A model generated the notes under the pieces. It did no database searches, was not told the origin of the DNA, and saw only the letters and a program-made list of their open reading frames with translations. Positions 1 to 7,191 of a stretch of DNA of 16,036 nt are shown here, piece after piece. Positions within the stretch are counted from its first letter, which is position 1. The number at the start of each line of letters is the position of its first letter. The stretch comes from an uncultured Coleofasciculus sp. (GTDB taxonomy: Bacteria; Cyanobacteriota; Cyanobacteriia; Cyanobacteriales; Coleofasciculaceae): NCBI GenBank assembly GCA_902805485.1, contig CADCTM010000097.1, forward strand, positions 427-16,462, given 5' to 3'. The position numbers and the translations under genes are program-made.

Positions 1-162
1 TTCAAGGTGTTGTCTATTCCAGGATGCCGAGACCTCCTCTCTAAAGAATACGTGACGCATATCATTGTCAATTCCTACTACTTCAAAGCCTTGTTTTGCA
101 AAGAATGTTGTTGCTTCAGAGCCAATCAAGCCCGCTGAACCAGTAATGATAACGATGCTCAC
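1..162 (-). CDS. NAD-dependent sugar epimerase/dehydratase, N-terminal part (runs off window)
   Basis: Only the first 54 codons are visible; the gene continues beyond base 1. The start is GTG at 162, preceded by AGGAG about six bases upstream. An ATG that overlaps it is immediately followed by TGA and cannot be used. The protein opens with a beta strand and the Rossmann motif GSAGLIG (residues 8-14), then VVGIDND (28-34), where the acidic end of strand 2 would bind the NAD ribose. This is the extended short-chain dehydrogenase layout of nucleotide-sugar epimerases. The NDMR...FF...EE...W stretch resembles CDP-paratose/tyvelose 2-epimerase-type proteins, but that assignment is from memory. It lies 49 bp downstream of the GT4 gene on the same strand, so it probably supplies an activated sugar for the same glycan. 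Confidence 0.8.
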   Translation of the reverse strand, partial: MSIVIITGSAGLIGSEATTFFAKQGFEVVGIDNDMRHVFFREEVSASWNRQHLE

Positions 163-211
163 ATTTTACTCCTGAATTACTGAGGAAATCAGCTAGATAA
201 TCGCCTGAAAC

Positions 212-1393
212 TTATTGTTTAACTTCATTTTTATGCAATACATATGATACAACTTCAGCAAAAGATTGTGCCGCCGTTGCGGGATTTTTTTCAGAAATTA
301 GTTGCTGTGACTGCTTACCCATTGACTCAATAAGTGCTGGCTCATCAAGAAAGCGGCGCATTGCTGAGGCTAATTCTTCAGGTTTATACGGATCAAAAAT
401 ATAACCATTTGCTCCATCACTCACCATTTCCACCGCGCCTGCCCATTTAGAACAAACAACAGGTTTCCCAAAAATCATCGCTTCTAGAGCTACCATCCCC
501 CAGATATCTTCAAACGTTGGAAATACAAAAATATCTGCTTGTTGAAAATAACTCCCCAAACTCCCATACTCTACCCAGCCGAGCCACTTAACTCGTTCTT
601 CTAAATTGTTGCTTTTAATAAATGCTTCCAGTTCCTCCCGTTGCTCTCCTGTACCAATGACTTGTAGGGTGTAATCCTTATAACCTTGGGATTGTAGAAT
701 TGAGCAGGCTTCTAAGAGAGTTTTGAGACCCTTTCTCGGTGTAATGCGTCCAACATACAGAAAAACTGGACGTTTTTGTGTTAAGTTTTTGGATTCATTT
801 TTTTCAAAACTTTGCTGCAATGTTTTTGCATCCGGCACGAGATAGGTACGGGTAAAGACACTCTCAGGTTTTGCGCCAACTCCATCAATCAGATAATCTT
901 TTGCGCCGTAGCTATTAGCAACAAAAGCATCAGCATAACGAGACATTACGCGTCGAAAAAAAGAACGAAGTTTAGAGTCTCGAAAGTCTGCATTTGGAGA
1001 ACTGCCATCATAAATAATAATAAATCGCCATTTTCCCCAAGGCTTCAGCAACACTGCTAAAAGCGTCCACAACGAGTAAGCTTGAGCAAAAATTACATCA
1101 GGCTTAAACTGTAGTAAGTGACCCACAATACCAGGAGATACAAGCATGAGGCGACGGCTGTATCCTTCGGTTTTGGTCATTTCTAGGGATTTCATTTCCC
1201 CAACTAACTGGATAACATCGGCACCGGGAAGATTTGGATCGAATCCCGGCCAAACCAAACCTGTGTAAAAAATTGTATTTTTAAATATCTTGGCAAATTC
1301 TTGCAAAACTGGCTGCCAGTAAGCCCCCAGTTCAACCGAAGGCACTAACCAAGCAACGCGCAGATTGTGATTATTATCCATATTTTCATCCAC
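212..1393 (-). CDS. Glycosyltransferase family 4 (GT-B fold)
   Basis: A 393-residue retaining GT-B glycosyltransferase, expected to move a sugar from a nucleotide donor onto a polysaccharide or lipid-linked acceptor at the inner membrane. The N-terminal acceptor half (about 10-200) is divergent. The C-terminal donor half is typical: FLYVGRITPRKG (211-222) with R216 and K221 in the phosphate-contacting positions, then WLGWV (270-274) and FPTFEDIWGMVALEAM (291-306). In the last motif the usual E-x7-E appears as D296-x7-E304. The start is uncertain. GTG at 1393 begins four bases after the upstream stop; an in-frame ATG at 1381 would give 389 residues. The tight spacing with the GT2 gene and the epimerase argues for one transcript. 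Acceptor and sugar cannot be read from sequence. Confidence 0.9.
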   Translation of the reverse strand: MDENMDNNHNLRVAWLVPSVELGAYWQPVLQEFAKIFKNTIFYTGLVWPGFDPNLPGADVIQLVGEMKSLEMTKTEGYSRRLMLVSPGIVGHLLQFKPDVIFAQAYSLWTLLAVLLKPWGKWRFIIIYDGSSPNADFRDSKLRSFFRRVMSRYADAFVANSYGAKDYLIDGVGAKPESVFTRTYLVPDAKTLQQSFEKNESKNLTQKRPVFLYVGRITPRKGLKTLLEACSILQSQGYKDYTLQVIGTGEQREELEAFIKSNNLEERVKWLGWVEYGSLGSYFQQADIFVFPTFEDIWGMVALEAMIFGKPVVCSKWAGAVEMVSDGANGYIFDPYKPEELASAMRRFLDEPALIESMGKQSQQLISEKNPATAAQSFAEVVSYVLHKNEVKQ

Positions 1394-1397
1394 TAAC

Positions 1398-2291
1398 CTA
1401 GTCTTTTTGAGACCGACCCAACAGTGAAATCCACAATAACCGTCGATAAGGAATTAACCAAAAAATCGGCCAAAACAACCCCGCGTACCTTTGGGCAAAA
1501 ACCTTCCATTCTCCCAGTGGGTGAAGCGTTTGCTCTCTAACGGCTAAACCCTTCGGTTGAGCAATCTTCTTTAGTCCCTCACTCCACTGCACCTCTGAAC
1601 TTACGGTGCTGCCTGGTTGGTAGTTTTGCGAACAAGTTCCTACATATCCTGGCGCTACCCAAACGCTACATCCTTGTTGCGCGGCGCGTAACCCGTAGTC
1701 CCAATCTCCGGCATAGTGAGTAAAAGCTGGGTCTAAATTTCCGACAACTTGAACAACGTTTCTAGGAATTAAAACACAGTTTCCGTTAATCGTATCGCAG
1801 CGTTTAACTTGTTCGCCCGGTTCTATAAGGTCAAATTTGAGCGGTCGCCAGCGACTACGGCGCACCACACCGCCATAGGTTAAAGCTTTGGTCTGGGGAT
1901 CGCAAGTTGAGCCAGCGATAAGCGATCGCTCTTCTCCTTGCTTTTGCAAAGTCTGAGCCGTTGTCAGAAGCGTTTCTAATGCATTTGGGTAAAGGACAGT
2001 ATCATCATTGAGCCAGAGGTAGTAGTCGTAGTCGTGCTGGAGAGCTTGAGCAAACGCGATACGCATTCCCCCATTCCAAAATAGGCTACCGGTTCCCTGA
2101 AGAATCTTGACTTGGGGAAAGCGTTGACTAACAGCCGTAGCGGTATCATCGGTACTGCCGTCATCCACCAGATAAACGTCAATCGTGACCCCACTGTTGT
2201 GTTCCTGGCTGAACAAAGCCGTTAAACTAGCGAGGGTCTTTGAAGAGCGGTTATAGCAAGTTAGTAGTGCTGCTAGGCGATCACGGTTCAT
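1398..2291 (-). CDS. Glycosyltransferase family 2 (GT-A fold, rhamnosyltransferase-like)
   Basis: A 297-residue inverting GT-A glycosyltransferase. The donor-binding site is clear: LLTCYNR (9-15), YLVDDGSTDDT (40-50), and the metal-binding DXD-type motif WLNDDT (93-98). GSLFWNGGMR (68-77) is typical of dTDP-rhamnose-using or related GT2 enzymes. HYAGDWDYGLRA, in the last third, would hold the catalytic base region. A hydrophobic C-terminus (LFWPIFWLIPYRRLLWISLL) may associate with the membrane. It appears to be the first gene of a minus-strand polysaccharide operon with the GT4 gene and the epimerase. A HIP1 octamer lies inside it at 1922-1929, whereas the GT4 gene has none. Confidence 0.9.
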   Translation of the reverse strand: MNRDRLAALLTCYNRSSKTLASLTALFSQEHNSGVTIDVYLVDDGSTDDTATAVSQRFPQVKILQGTGSLFWNGGMRIAFAQALQHDYDYYLWLNDDTVLYPNALETLLTTAQTLQKQGEERSLIAGSTCDPQTKALTYGGVVRRSRWRPLKFDLIEPGEQVKRCDTINGNCVLIPRNVVQVVGNLDPAFTHYAGDWDYGLRAAQQGCSVWVAPGYVGTCSQNYQPGSTVSSEVQWSEGLKKIAQPKGLAVREQTLHPLGEWKVFAQRYAGLFWPIFWLIPYRRLLWISLLGRSQKD

Positions 2292-2559
2292 TGTTTCAAA
2301 ATTGTTACTTCGGGCTACAACAAGTTAAAGTGTTCATCAGTTACAGTGTGGTTGAAGATTCCTATGATAAGGATTTTGTAAATTGCCTGTATTTCAACGT
2401 GACGTAGCTGTTGCCTAATCATAGAGACGCTGTGCGTAACTACAAAGACAATAGCATCAACTGTGCCGCTTGAATTTTAGCGTAATTTGCTTACACAAAA
2501 CCCCGAACCCAAAGTCCTAAAACTCTCAGTCATCTCATCTACAAGTGCGATAAGCGATT
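2292..2559. other. Divergent intergenic spacer, no gene recognised
   Basis: This 268-bp spacer separates the minus-strand GT2 gene from the plus-strand putative glycosyltransferase, so promoters for both should lie here. I found no convincing -35/-10 pair, RNA gene or long palindrome. A GTA-N7-TAC string at about 2480-2492 has the wrong spacing for NtcA. Confidence 0.5.
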
Positions 2560-3525
2560 ATGGAAGATTTTGGAATTATCGTTGCCTGTTGTTTTCAAGA
2601 TTACTTATTTGCAAAGGGCTGCTGTGCCAGTATTCGACATTTCCTTGGTGATGTTCCAATTGCCTTGATTGTTGATGGTACTTTTTCTGTCAGCTCTCTA
2701 GAAAAGGCATACGGTGTTCAGGTGATTAATCGTAATACGATTAGTAACGAAGTCCTAAAAAATCGAAGCTTTGGTTGGGGCAAAACTAAAATGATTGCCT
2801 TTTGGGAAAGCCCTTGGAAGCATTTTTTAGTTTTAGATGCCGATACCAATGTTTGGGGAAATATCTTAAAATATGCAGATTTTGAGCAATTTGATGTAAT
2901 TATTGACAAAGCCAGTTACGGATATTCGGATGAAAAAGTTTCTGAATTCTTTTTTGAAGTATCAGGAATTAACCAAAATTTCCCGAATTTTAACTGGCAA
3001 GCTCATCGTAATGATTATTTCTGTACGGGAACTTTTTTGGCAACGCGAGGAATTTTTAGCCTGGATGAGTATATTGAAATTTTAGACTTTACTGAAAAGT
3101 ATCCCAAAATCTTTAAGTATGGTGAGATGGGATTCTTGAACTTTATGCTCTTTCGTGCGGCTGATGCCGGGAGAATTCGTTTAGGTAAAGCTCCCATGCA
3201 ACTAATTGTTCCAGATTTCGAGCAGGAAGAACTAAAAAAACGCTTTCCTGTTAAAGAAACAGGTCCCATCTTGCAGGATGATGAGGCGACTGTAATTCAT
3301 TGGTGCGGTCCAAAGCCGAGATTATCAACCAATAAAGCCTACGCTGAACCGATGAGTTTTGCACGACGGCAGTTTATTCATAAAGAGCGGGGCTATACCG
3401 GAGCAATGGCGGATTTTTGGCTGCAATTAGAAGATTCTTACAGCCTCTTAAATGTCTATAAAAACAAGGTTATTAAAAAATTAGGTCAAGGTCGTAAGAA
3501 GTTGATTTCCAATCGGCTCGACTAA
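2560..3525 (+). CDS. Putative GT-A-like glycosyltransferase of unknown specificity
   Basis: A 321-residue protein with a recognisable nucleotide-diphospho-sugar transferase core but no clear family. The N-terminal strand GIIVACCFQDYLFAKGC (5-21) is followed by a second strand, IALIVDG (34-40). The DXD-type metal site is HFLVLDADTNVWG (88-100), with D93 and D95. The C-terminal part contains VIHWCGPKP, which resembles the distal histidine/tryptophan loop of GT-A enzymes, and a basic tail. No signal peptide or membrane segment is visible, so a cytosolic enzyme is likely. It sits beside the polysaccharide operon but is transcribed away from it. The gene is AT-rich, uses many AAA/GAT/TTT codons and has no HIP1 site, which suggests recent acquisition. 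The ATG start has only a weak ribosome-binding site. Confidence 0.7.
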   Translation: MEDFGIIVACCFQDYLFAKGCCASIRHFLGDVPIALIVDGTFSVSSLEKAYGVQVINRNTISNEVLKNRSFGWGKTKMIAFWESPWKHFLVLDADTNVWGNILKYADFEQFDVIIDKASYGYSDEKVSEFFFEVSGINQNFPNFNWQAHRNDYFCTGTFLATRGIFSLDEYIEILDFTEKYPKIFKYGEMGFLNFMLFRAADAGRIRLGKAPMQLIVPDFEQEELKKRFPVKETGPILQDDEATVIHWCGPKPRLSTNKAYAEPMSFARRQFIHKERGYTGAMADFWLQLEDSYSLLNVYKNKVIKKLGQGRKKLISNRLD

Positions 3526-3606
3526 CCTTAAGTAAGATATTTCATCCTTTCATAGTTCAGATTTGCTAACCTTAATTTTTAAAGTAGAGAAGAATTATAT
3601 TTTATT

Positions 3607-3870
3607 GTGAGTTCTATGAATCTGCCGGAAACTACGGCTTACGTCAGGATTACGCACCACTCTTGGCAACAGGGCAAGATGGAAGGCGAAGTTCACGCGG
3701 CAGAATACAAGTGGAAATTTCAGTGGTGTTTCCGCAAAGGTCAGTTGTCAGTGAGACCTTCTTTAGGACGTGCTTTAATTCAGGAGCCATTGGGGCGATT
3801 TTTAGAGCGCTGTGATTACCAATTAGAACCCGGAGGAGATTATGCCTTCACAATTCGGGCGGAACTTTGA
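3607..3870 (+). CDS. Small conserved cyanobacterial protein, DUF3146-like
   Basis: An 87-residue protein of unknown function. The composition looks genuinely coding: TAYVRITHHSWQQGKMEGEV near the start, a tryptophan-rich KWKFQWCF strand at about 36-43, then GRALIQEPLGRFLERCDYQLEPGGDYAFTIRAEL. This pattern matches my memory of the cyanobacterial DUF3146 family, which I could not check. No signal peptide or membrane segment is seen. The start is either GTG at 3607 or ATG at 3616; neither has a good ribosome-binding site. The gene ends seven bases before the end of the convergent YqgF-like gene, an arrangement I associate with this neighbourhood in other cyanobacteria. Confidence 0.75.
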   Translation: MSSMNLPETTAYVRITHHSWQQGKMEGEVHAAEYKWKFQWCFRKGQLSVRPSLGRALIQEPLGRFLERCDYQLEPGGDYAFTIRAEL

Positions 3871-3877
3871 GCAAAGA

Positions 3878-4282
3878 CTAAGCTTTAGCACCTTTTTCTA
3901 AGTAGCGCTCGATTAACAAGATAGCAACAAGATCATCGATCGGTCGAGGCGGTTCTCGTAATCCTTGGGGAATGAGGCGATTTATTCCTTTGGGGGGATA
4001 CATTTGCCAATAGCGTTCGCGTGCTTCCAAACTGCTATAGCGCTCATCTACCAGGAAAATCGGGATTGATACATCTAAGTTCTGCTCAATTTTTTGTTTC
4101 CAGCTTTTCGCCGTAGTTTGGTCGCCCATGACGACTGTTTCAATGGCAAACTGTTGACACAAACTTTGGATTGTGGCGATCGCTTCTTGTGCAACCACAA
4201 CCTGATGGTAAAGTAGCGACAAATCCTTGCCCATCACGGCTAAACCACACTTATCACGCCCTGGATCGAAGCCTAAAATCAT
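3878..4282 (-). CDS. YqgF/RuvX-family RNase H-fold nuclease (pre-16S rRNA processing type)
   Basis: A 134-residue RNase H-fold protein. MILGFDPGRDKCG (1-13) supplies the first catalytic Asp (D6), LVDERYSS (77-84) the second acidic pair, and PIDDLVAILLIERYL (114-128) the third (D116/D117). The family processes the 5' end of pre-16S rRNA in E. coli and was once called a putative Holliday-junction resolvase. This is the short cyanobacterial variant with FDPG and DERYSS instead of the usual DxG and DERxTT. Many cyanobacteria also carry a canonical RuvX, so the two may have divided roles. It lies 12 bp downstream of the DUF3084 gene on the same strand and is probably cotranscribed with it. A HIP1 site is internal at 4176-4183. 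Confidence 0.85.
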   Translation of the reverse strand: MILGFDPGRDKCGLAVMGKDLSLLYHQVVVAQEAIATIQSLCQQFAIETVVMGDQTTAKSWKQKIEQNLDVSIPIFLVDERYSSLEARERYWQMYPPKGINRLIPQGLREPPRPIDDLVAILLIERYLEKGAKA

Positions 4283-4294
4283 CTCAAATAATTG

Positions 4295-5848
4295 TCAGGA
4301 TCTAAAAACAACTTGCCCTTTCTGAATCACTACCAGTTGCATTTTCAAAGGACCTGCGGTGTAACTATTTTCTAAAACTACAGCTTTTACATCCACAGGT
4401 TGATCATATTGATCCAACTGTTCAATGAAGCGAATAATCGTGCTGATCCGACCATCTCCAACTTGGATCATACCTAATATTCCCGCACGACGGGCACGAA
4501 ACTGAGCCGCAGACAGTAACTGGTCAAGTCGTTGGCGAATGTCGTCATTAGTCATCGTTGTCGCATCTGTTGAGACAGTCGCTAAAGTATCACCTGCCTG
4601 ATAAACAACTTGATTGAGCGCCGCATCGGCAAAAACTTGTACCTGTTTTTCGCCCTCAACGTAGTTACCCGCTGAAAGAATTCGCACAACATAATCTTTA
4701 CCGTCTTTAATCTGATTAATTAACTGCTCAACCTGTGACTGAGGAATCTGTACGACAGCTTCGTTAGTCATCCGATTATCTGCACGAGTTAATTCCATTG
4801 CTGTCCGATTTGCTTCCCGTAACAATTGTTCAATCGCCTGAGATGCCGCTGATGGTTCAACAATACGGACAACGCCAAAGGCAAGAACTCGACCCCGAAC
4901 CAGCGCAACATTACCCTGACGCAGGGCTTGATAATCTTGATAGTACTGTTCTAGACTTTCTACTTGCTGTTGTAAATAAGCAAGTTGTTTTTCTCCATCT
5001 TTAAGTTGCGACTCTTTTTGTGAGAGTTGTTCTTCCAATCCTAGAAGGCGAATTTCTCGCTGTGCGATCGCTTCAGAGAGTTTTTGCTCGAGCTTCTTAA
5101 GGCGGCTTTCACGCTCAACAATTACCTTGTCCTGCTTAACAAGTTCCTGAGTACGTTCGTTAATCGTTTGGTCTTTTTTTGCCAGTTCTCGATTACGTTC
5201 ATTGATTGCTTGATCAAGTGCTTGATTGCGCTGATTAATTGTTTGGTCTTTCTGTGCCAATTCTTGATTGCGCTGATTAATTGTTTGGTCTTTCTGTGCC
5301 AATTCCTGATCCCTTTGAGCGACTGATGCTTTTAATTCGGTAATTCTTGCGTTCAGTTGATTGCGCTGCTCAATTAGCTCCTGGCGTTCAGCCAGAAGTG
5401 ATTTAATTTCTGAACGGAGACGAGTTGTTTGCTGAGAGATTTGCTTAAGTTGGTTTCGCGCTTGCTGGAAGTTTTTATTAGTAACATCCAAGCGCTGCTG
5501 AACCGCCGCTTGTTCACCACGGGTTCTTGCTAATTCCTTTTCAACCTGACTTTTCTGACTATTAATTTGCTGGATATCAGCCTTAGCAATTCTCAGTCTT
5601 TTTTGAATATCTTCAAGTTCAAGAAGTCCTTGGCGTAGTGACCCACTGGTTGCCAATAAAATTCCTATAGTCAGGCTAGAAATTAAGCTGCCGGTAATGA
5701 TTGTCACGACTGTGGCAGTATTGCGGGGACGCAGATTAAATAAACTCAGTCTCGCCTTGCCAACTTTTGTGCCAATGCGATCGCCTAGTGTTGCCACCAC
5801 GCCCCCCAACACTATAATTGCCACGATCAAGATGTAAGTGCTGGTCAT
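4295..5848 (-). CDS. DUF3084 membrane-anchored coiled-coil protein
   Basis: A 517-residue cyanobacterial protein of unknown function. Two hydrophobic segments, about 5-21 and 45-66, flank a short polar loop (GDRIGTKVGKARLSLFNLRPRNTA) and anchor the N-terminus. A long Gln/Glu/Arg-rich coiled coil follows (about 75-305). A compact domain, about 310-517, begins VALVRGRVLAFGVVRIVEP and ends LKMQLVVIQKGQVVF. Inside the coiled coil, residues 182-248 are 14-residue (two-heptad) units of the form ELAQKDQTINQRNQ, the first two identical at DNA level. The membrane anchor plus stalk suggests a structural or scaffolding role at the plasma or thylakoid membrane, but that is inference. It precedes the YqgF-like gene by 12 bp. 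Start ATG at 5848. HIP1 sites lie at 5064-5071 and 5777-5784. Confidence 0.88.
   Translation of the reverse strand: MTSTYILIVAIIVLGGVVATLGDRIGTKVGKARLSLFNLRPRNTATVVTIITGSLISSLTIGILLATSGSLRQGLLELEDIQKRLRIAKADIQQINSQKSQVEKELARTRGEQAAVQQRLDVTNKNFQQARNQLKQISQQTTRLRSEIKSLLAERQELIEQRNQLNARITELKASVAQRDQELAQKDQTINQRNQELAQKDQTINQRNQALDQAINERNRELAKKDQTINERTQELVKQDKVIVERESRLKKLEQKLSEAIAQREIRLLGLEEQLSQKESQLKDGEKQLAYLQQQVESLEQYYQDYQALRQGNVALVRGRVLAFGVVRIVEPSAASQAIEQLLREANRTAMELTRADNRMTNEAVVQIPQSQVEQLINQIKDGKDYVVRILSAGNYVEGEKQVQVFADAALNQVVYQAGDTLATVSTDATTMTNDDIRQRLDQLLSAAQFRARRAGILGMIQVGDGRISTIIRFIEQLDQYDQPVDVKAVVLENSYTAGPLKMQLVVIQKGQVVFRS
5105..5305 (-). repeat. Tandem 14-residue coiled-coil repeats within the DUF3084 gene
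   Basis: Five units encode ELAQKDQTINQRNQ-like sequence, one of them shortened to 11 residues. The two units at 5221-5262 and 5263-5304 are identical over 42 bp, including third codon positions. That points to recent duplication or gene conversion rather than selection on the protein alone. Confidence 0.9.
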
Positions 5849-6017
5849 CGCATACGATTAGTCTGTTCAGATACAGCCTATCTTATGCCTAGGGAGCCTT
5901 ATGCGTTTGTTCAATAAGTCAGAATTGATTATAAAAAACTGGGGATCAGGAAATGGGCAAGAGGCAAGATTTGAGCCAATTACCAGGCGATGTTCGTAAT
6001 CGCGGCAACAAAAACCC

Positions 6018-6035
6018 AACCTGCGGAGGCAGGTT
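6018..6035. repeat. Inverted repeat AACCTGC-GGAG-GCAGGTT
   Basis: A perfect 7-bp stem with a 4-base loop lies about 110 bp beyond the ntcA stop codon. Hairpins of this CCTGCGGAGGCAGG type are familiar as dispersed intergenic repeats in cyanobacteria (memory, not checked). No T-run follows on either strand, so it is not a standard intrinsic terminator. Confidence 0.75.
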
Positions 6036-6080
6036 TACAACCCTTGATTTATTCCTTATCCTTAGTCCTTGCCTTGTGGA

Positions 6081-6117
6081 CGAGATGTTTGTCTCGCTGC
6101 GGGTAACAGTCACCCGC
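6081..6117. repeat. Two adjacent hairpins downstream of ntcA
   Basis: CGAGA-N6-TCTCG (6081-6096) is followed two bases later by GCGGGT-N7-ACCCGC (6099-6117). They begin about 30 bp past the ntcA stop and could stabilise or end its transcript. There is no adjacent T-run, so the terminator role is only a possibility. Confidence 0.6.
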
Positions 6118-6147
6118 TAATTTAGCAACACACCCTAGTCCCTTAGT

Positions 6148-6828
6148 TCAAGTAAACTGCTGACTCAAGGCAACGGGATTGTGGACAGTGATTTTTTTCT
6201 TGTGAATTGCGATCATTTGTTCGGTACGCAAGTCCCCAAGTAAACGGGTTACAGTGACACGGGTTGAGCCAATTGCTTCTGCTATCGCTTGATGAGAAAG
6301 CTTCAGATCAATCGTGATCCCGTCTGCTGTTGGTATGCCAAAGTCGCGGCACAAAATCAACAAAAAACTGACCAACCGAGAACCCATATCTCGATGCGCT
6401 AAGGTTTCAATCATCATTTCGGTTTGCAAGATTCGAGACGATAGACCCCGTAACAGCAACATTGATAGCTCTGAGTTATCTTTAAGCGATTGCTCTACCT
6501 GGTCAATCGGGGCAGAAAGCAACTCAACAGGAGTAAAGGCAACGGCGTGATAAAAGCGATCGCTTCGATGCCCTGTAATCAGTGACAAAACACCAAAAAC
6601 ACTGTTTTCTCGCAACAAAGCAACCGTGATTTCTTCCCCTGCCTCATAAACTCTCGAAAGCTTTACCGCCCCCTTCATCAAAAAGTAAACCCGTTCGGCG
6701 GGATCTCCTGGGAAAAAAATCGTTTTCCCCCGCTCAAACGTTTCAACGACGGGTGGAAAGGCTCCACCACCCATTTGACGGAACACTGCAGCTAACGGTC
6801 TATTTTGTTGCGTCACGACCATATCCAT
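6148..6828 (-). CDS. ntcA: Global nitrogen regulator NtcA (CRP/FNR family)
   Basis: A 226-residue CRP-family transcription factor that senses nitrogen status through 2-oxoglutarate, with PipX as coactivator, and activates ammonium-repressible genes at GTA-N8-TAC sites. The effector domain (about 30-115) includes FERGKTIFFPGDPAERVY and ENSVFGVLSL. The dimerisation helix GLSSRILQTEMMIETLAHRD (128-147) carries R132 and E137, matching the 2-oxoglutarate-contacting R129/E134 of Anabaena NtcA. The helix-turn-helix is SHQAIAEAIGSTRVTVTRLL (178-197), followed by NPVALSQQF at the end. ATG 6828 is shown, but ATG 6822 is favoured: it leaves AGAGAG at normal spacing and gives an MVVTQ start like Anabaena. 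A perfect NtcA box lies about 130-140 bp upstream, consistent with the known autoregulation. Confidence 0.98.
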   Translation of the reverse strand: MDMVVTQQNRPLAAVFRQMGGGAFPPVVETFERGKTIFFPGDPAERVYFLMKGAVKLSRVYEAGEEITVALLRENSVFGVLSLITGHRSDRFYHAVAFTPVELLSAPIDQVEQSLKDNSELSMLLLRGLSSRILQTEMMIETLAHRDMGSRLVSFLLILCRDFGIPTADGITIDLKLSHQAIAEAIGSTRVTVTRLLGDLRTEQMIAIHKKKITVHNPVALSQQFT

Positions 6829-6954
6829 TGCTCTCTTGCCAATGCCCTGGCGATTTGGGAATCAATTGCCGGTAAAGCTTGAGACTCACGAACCGGCTGT
6901 GAAAATCTCCTGAATGTATTCAAGACTACTTAATCTGAGTCCAAGATAGTTTTT

Positions 6955-6970
6955 TGTACAAATTGATACA
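6955..6970. promoter_or_regulatory. NtcA-binding site, TGTA-N8-TACA
   Basis: The string TGTACAAATTGATACA matches the full palindromic NtcA consensus, with no mismatch in the GTA...TAC core or in the flanking T and A. It lies 126-133 bp before the two possible ntcA starts and 221 bp before fabI. NtcA autoregulation is established in other cyanobacteria; control of fabI from the same box is only a possibility. Confidence 0.85.
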
Positions 6971-7100
6971 TAATTTGTTGAAGTGTTCGTCAAGTCGCTA
7001 ACACGGTCAAGCTCAGAGCCGAATTTGGGTCATAATACAGCGTGCAATTTACTGTACGTGATCGGCTCAGGGGAAAAAGCTTTGACTTGACAGGGATTTA

Positions 7101-7119
7101 GCTAACGCAATGCGTTGGC
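7101..7119. promoter_or_regulatory. 19-bp palindrome upstream of fabI
   Basis: GCTAACGCAATGCGTTGGC is symmetrical about one central base with a single T/G mismatch. It starts just after the TTGACA hexamer at 7087-7092 and ends 72 bp before the fabI start. The one-base centre does not suit an RNA loop, so a dimeric DNA-binding protein is the more natural reading. The regulator is unknown, and the site could instead be a dispersed repeat. Confidence 0.45.
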
Positions 7120-7191
7120 AGCGACCCTTGTCATAAACCCTTGCGATTACTCTTCAACTAACCCACCAACAACCCTTAAGATTAGAATACT

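Larger units (their letters stand above)
5849..6147. other. Gene-free spacer between ntcA and the DUF3084 gene
   Basis: This 299-bp region contains no credible ORF. It lies downstream of ntcA and upstream of the DUF3084 gene, both on the minus strand, so it must hold the end of the ntcA transcript and probably the DUF3084 promoter. The part nearest ntcA carries three short inverted repeats, annotated separately. The part nearest the DUF3084 gene shows nothing recognisable. Confidence 0.6.
6829..7191. promoter_or_regulatory. ntcA/fabI divergent regulatory region
   Basis: This 363-bp spacer holds no credible gene. It contains the NtcA box (6955-6970) and a 19-bp palindrome (7101-7119). A -35-like TTGACA at 7087-7092 points toward fabI but has no convincing -10 at the right spacing. 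Going away from the NtcA box toward ntcA, a TTAAGT hexamer starts 22 bases after the box, which fits the class II NtcA-promoter layout, although it departs from the TAN3T consensus. Confidence 0.65.

Noticed and set aside
2480..2492. GTAATTTGCTTAC as an NtcA site upstream of the 2560 gene
   Set aside because: The spacing is seven bases, not eight, and the flanking T/A are missing.
4798..5326. Plus-strand ORFs across the DUF3084 coiled coil
   Set aside because: They are low-complexity leucine/phenylalanine-rich antisense readings of the Gln/Glu repeat region.
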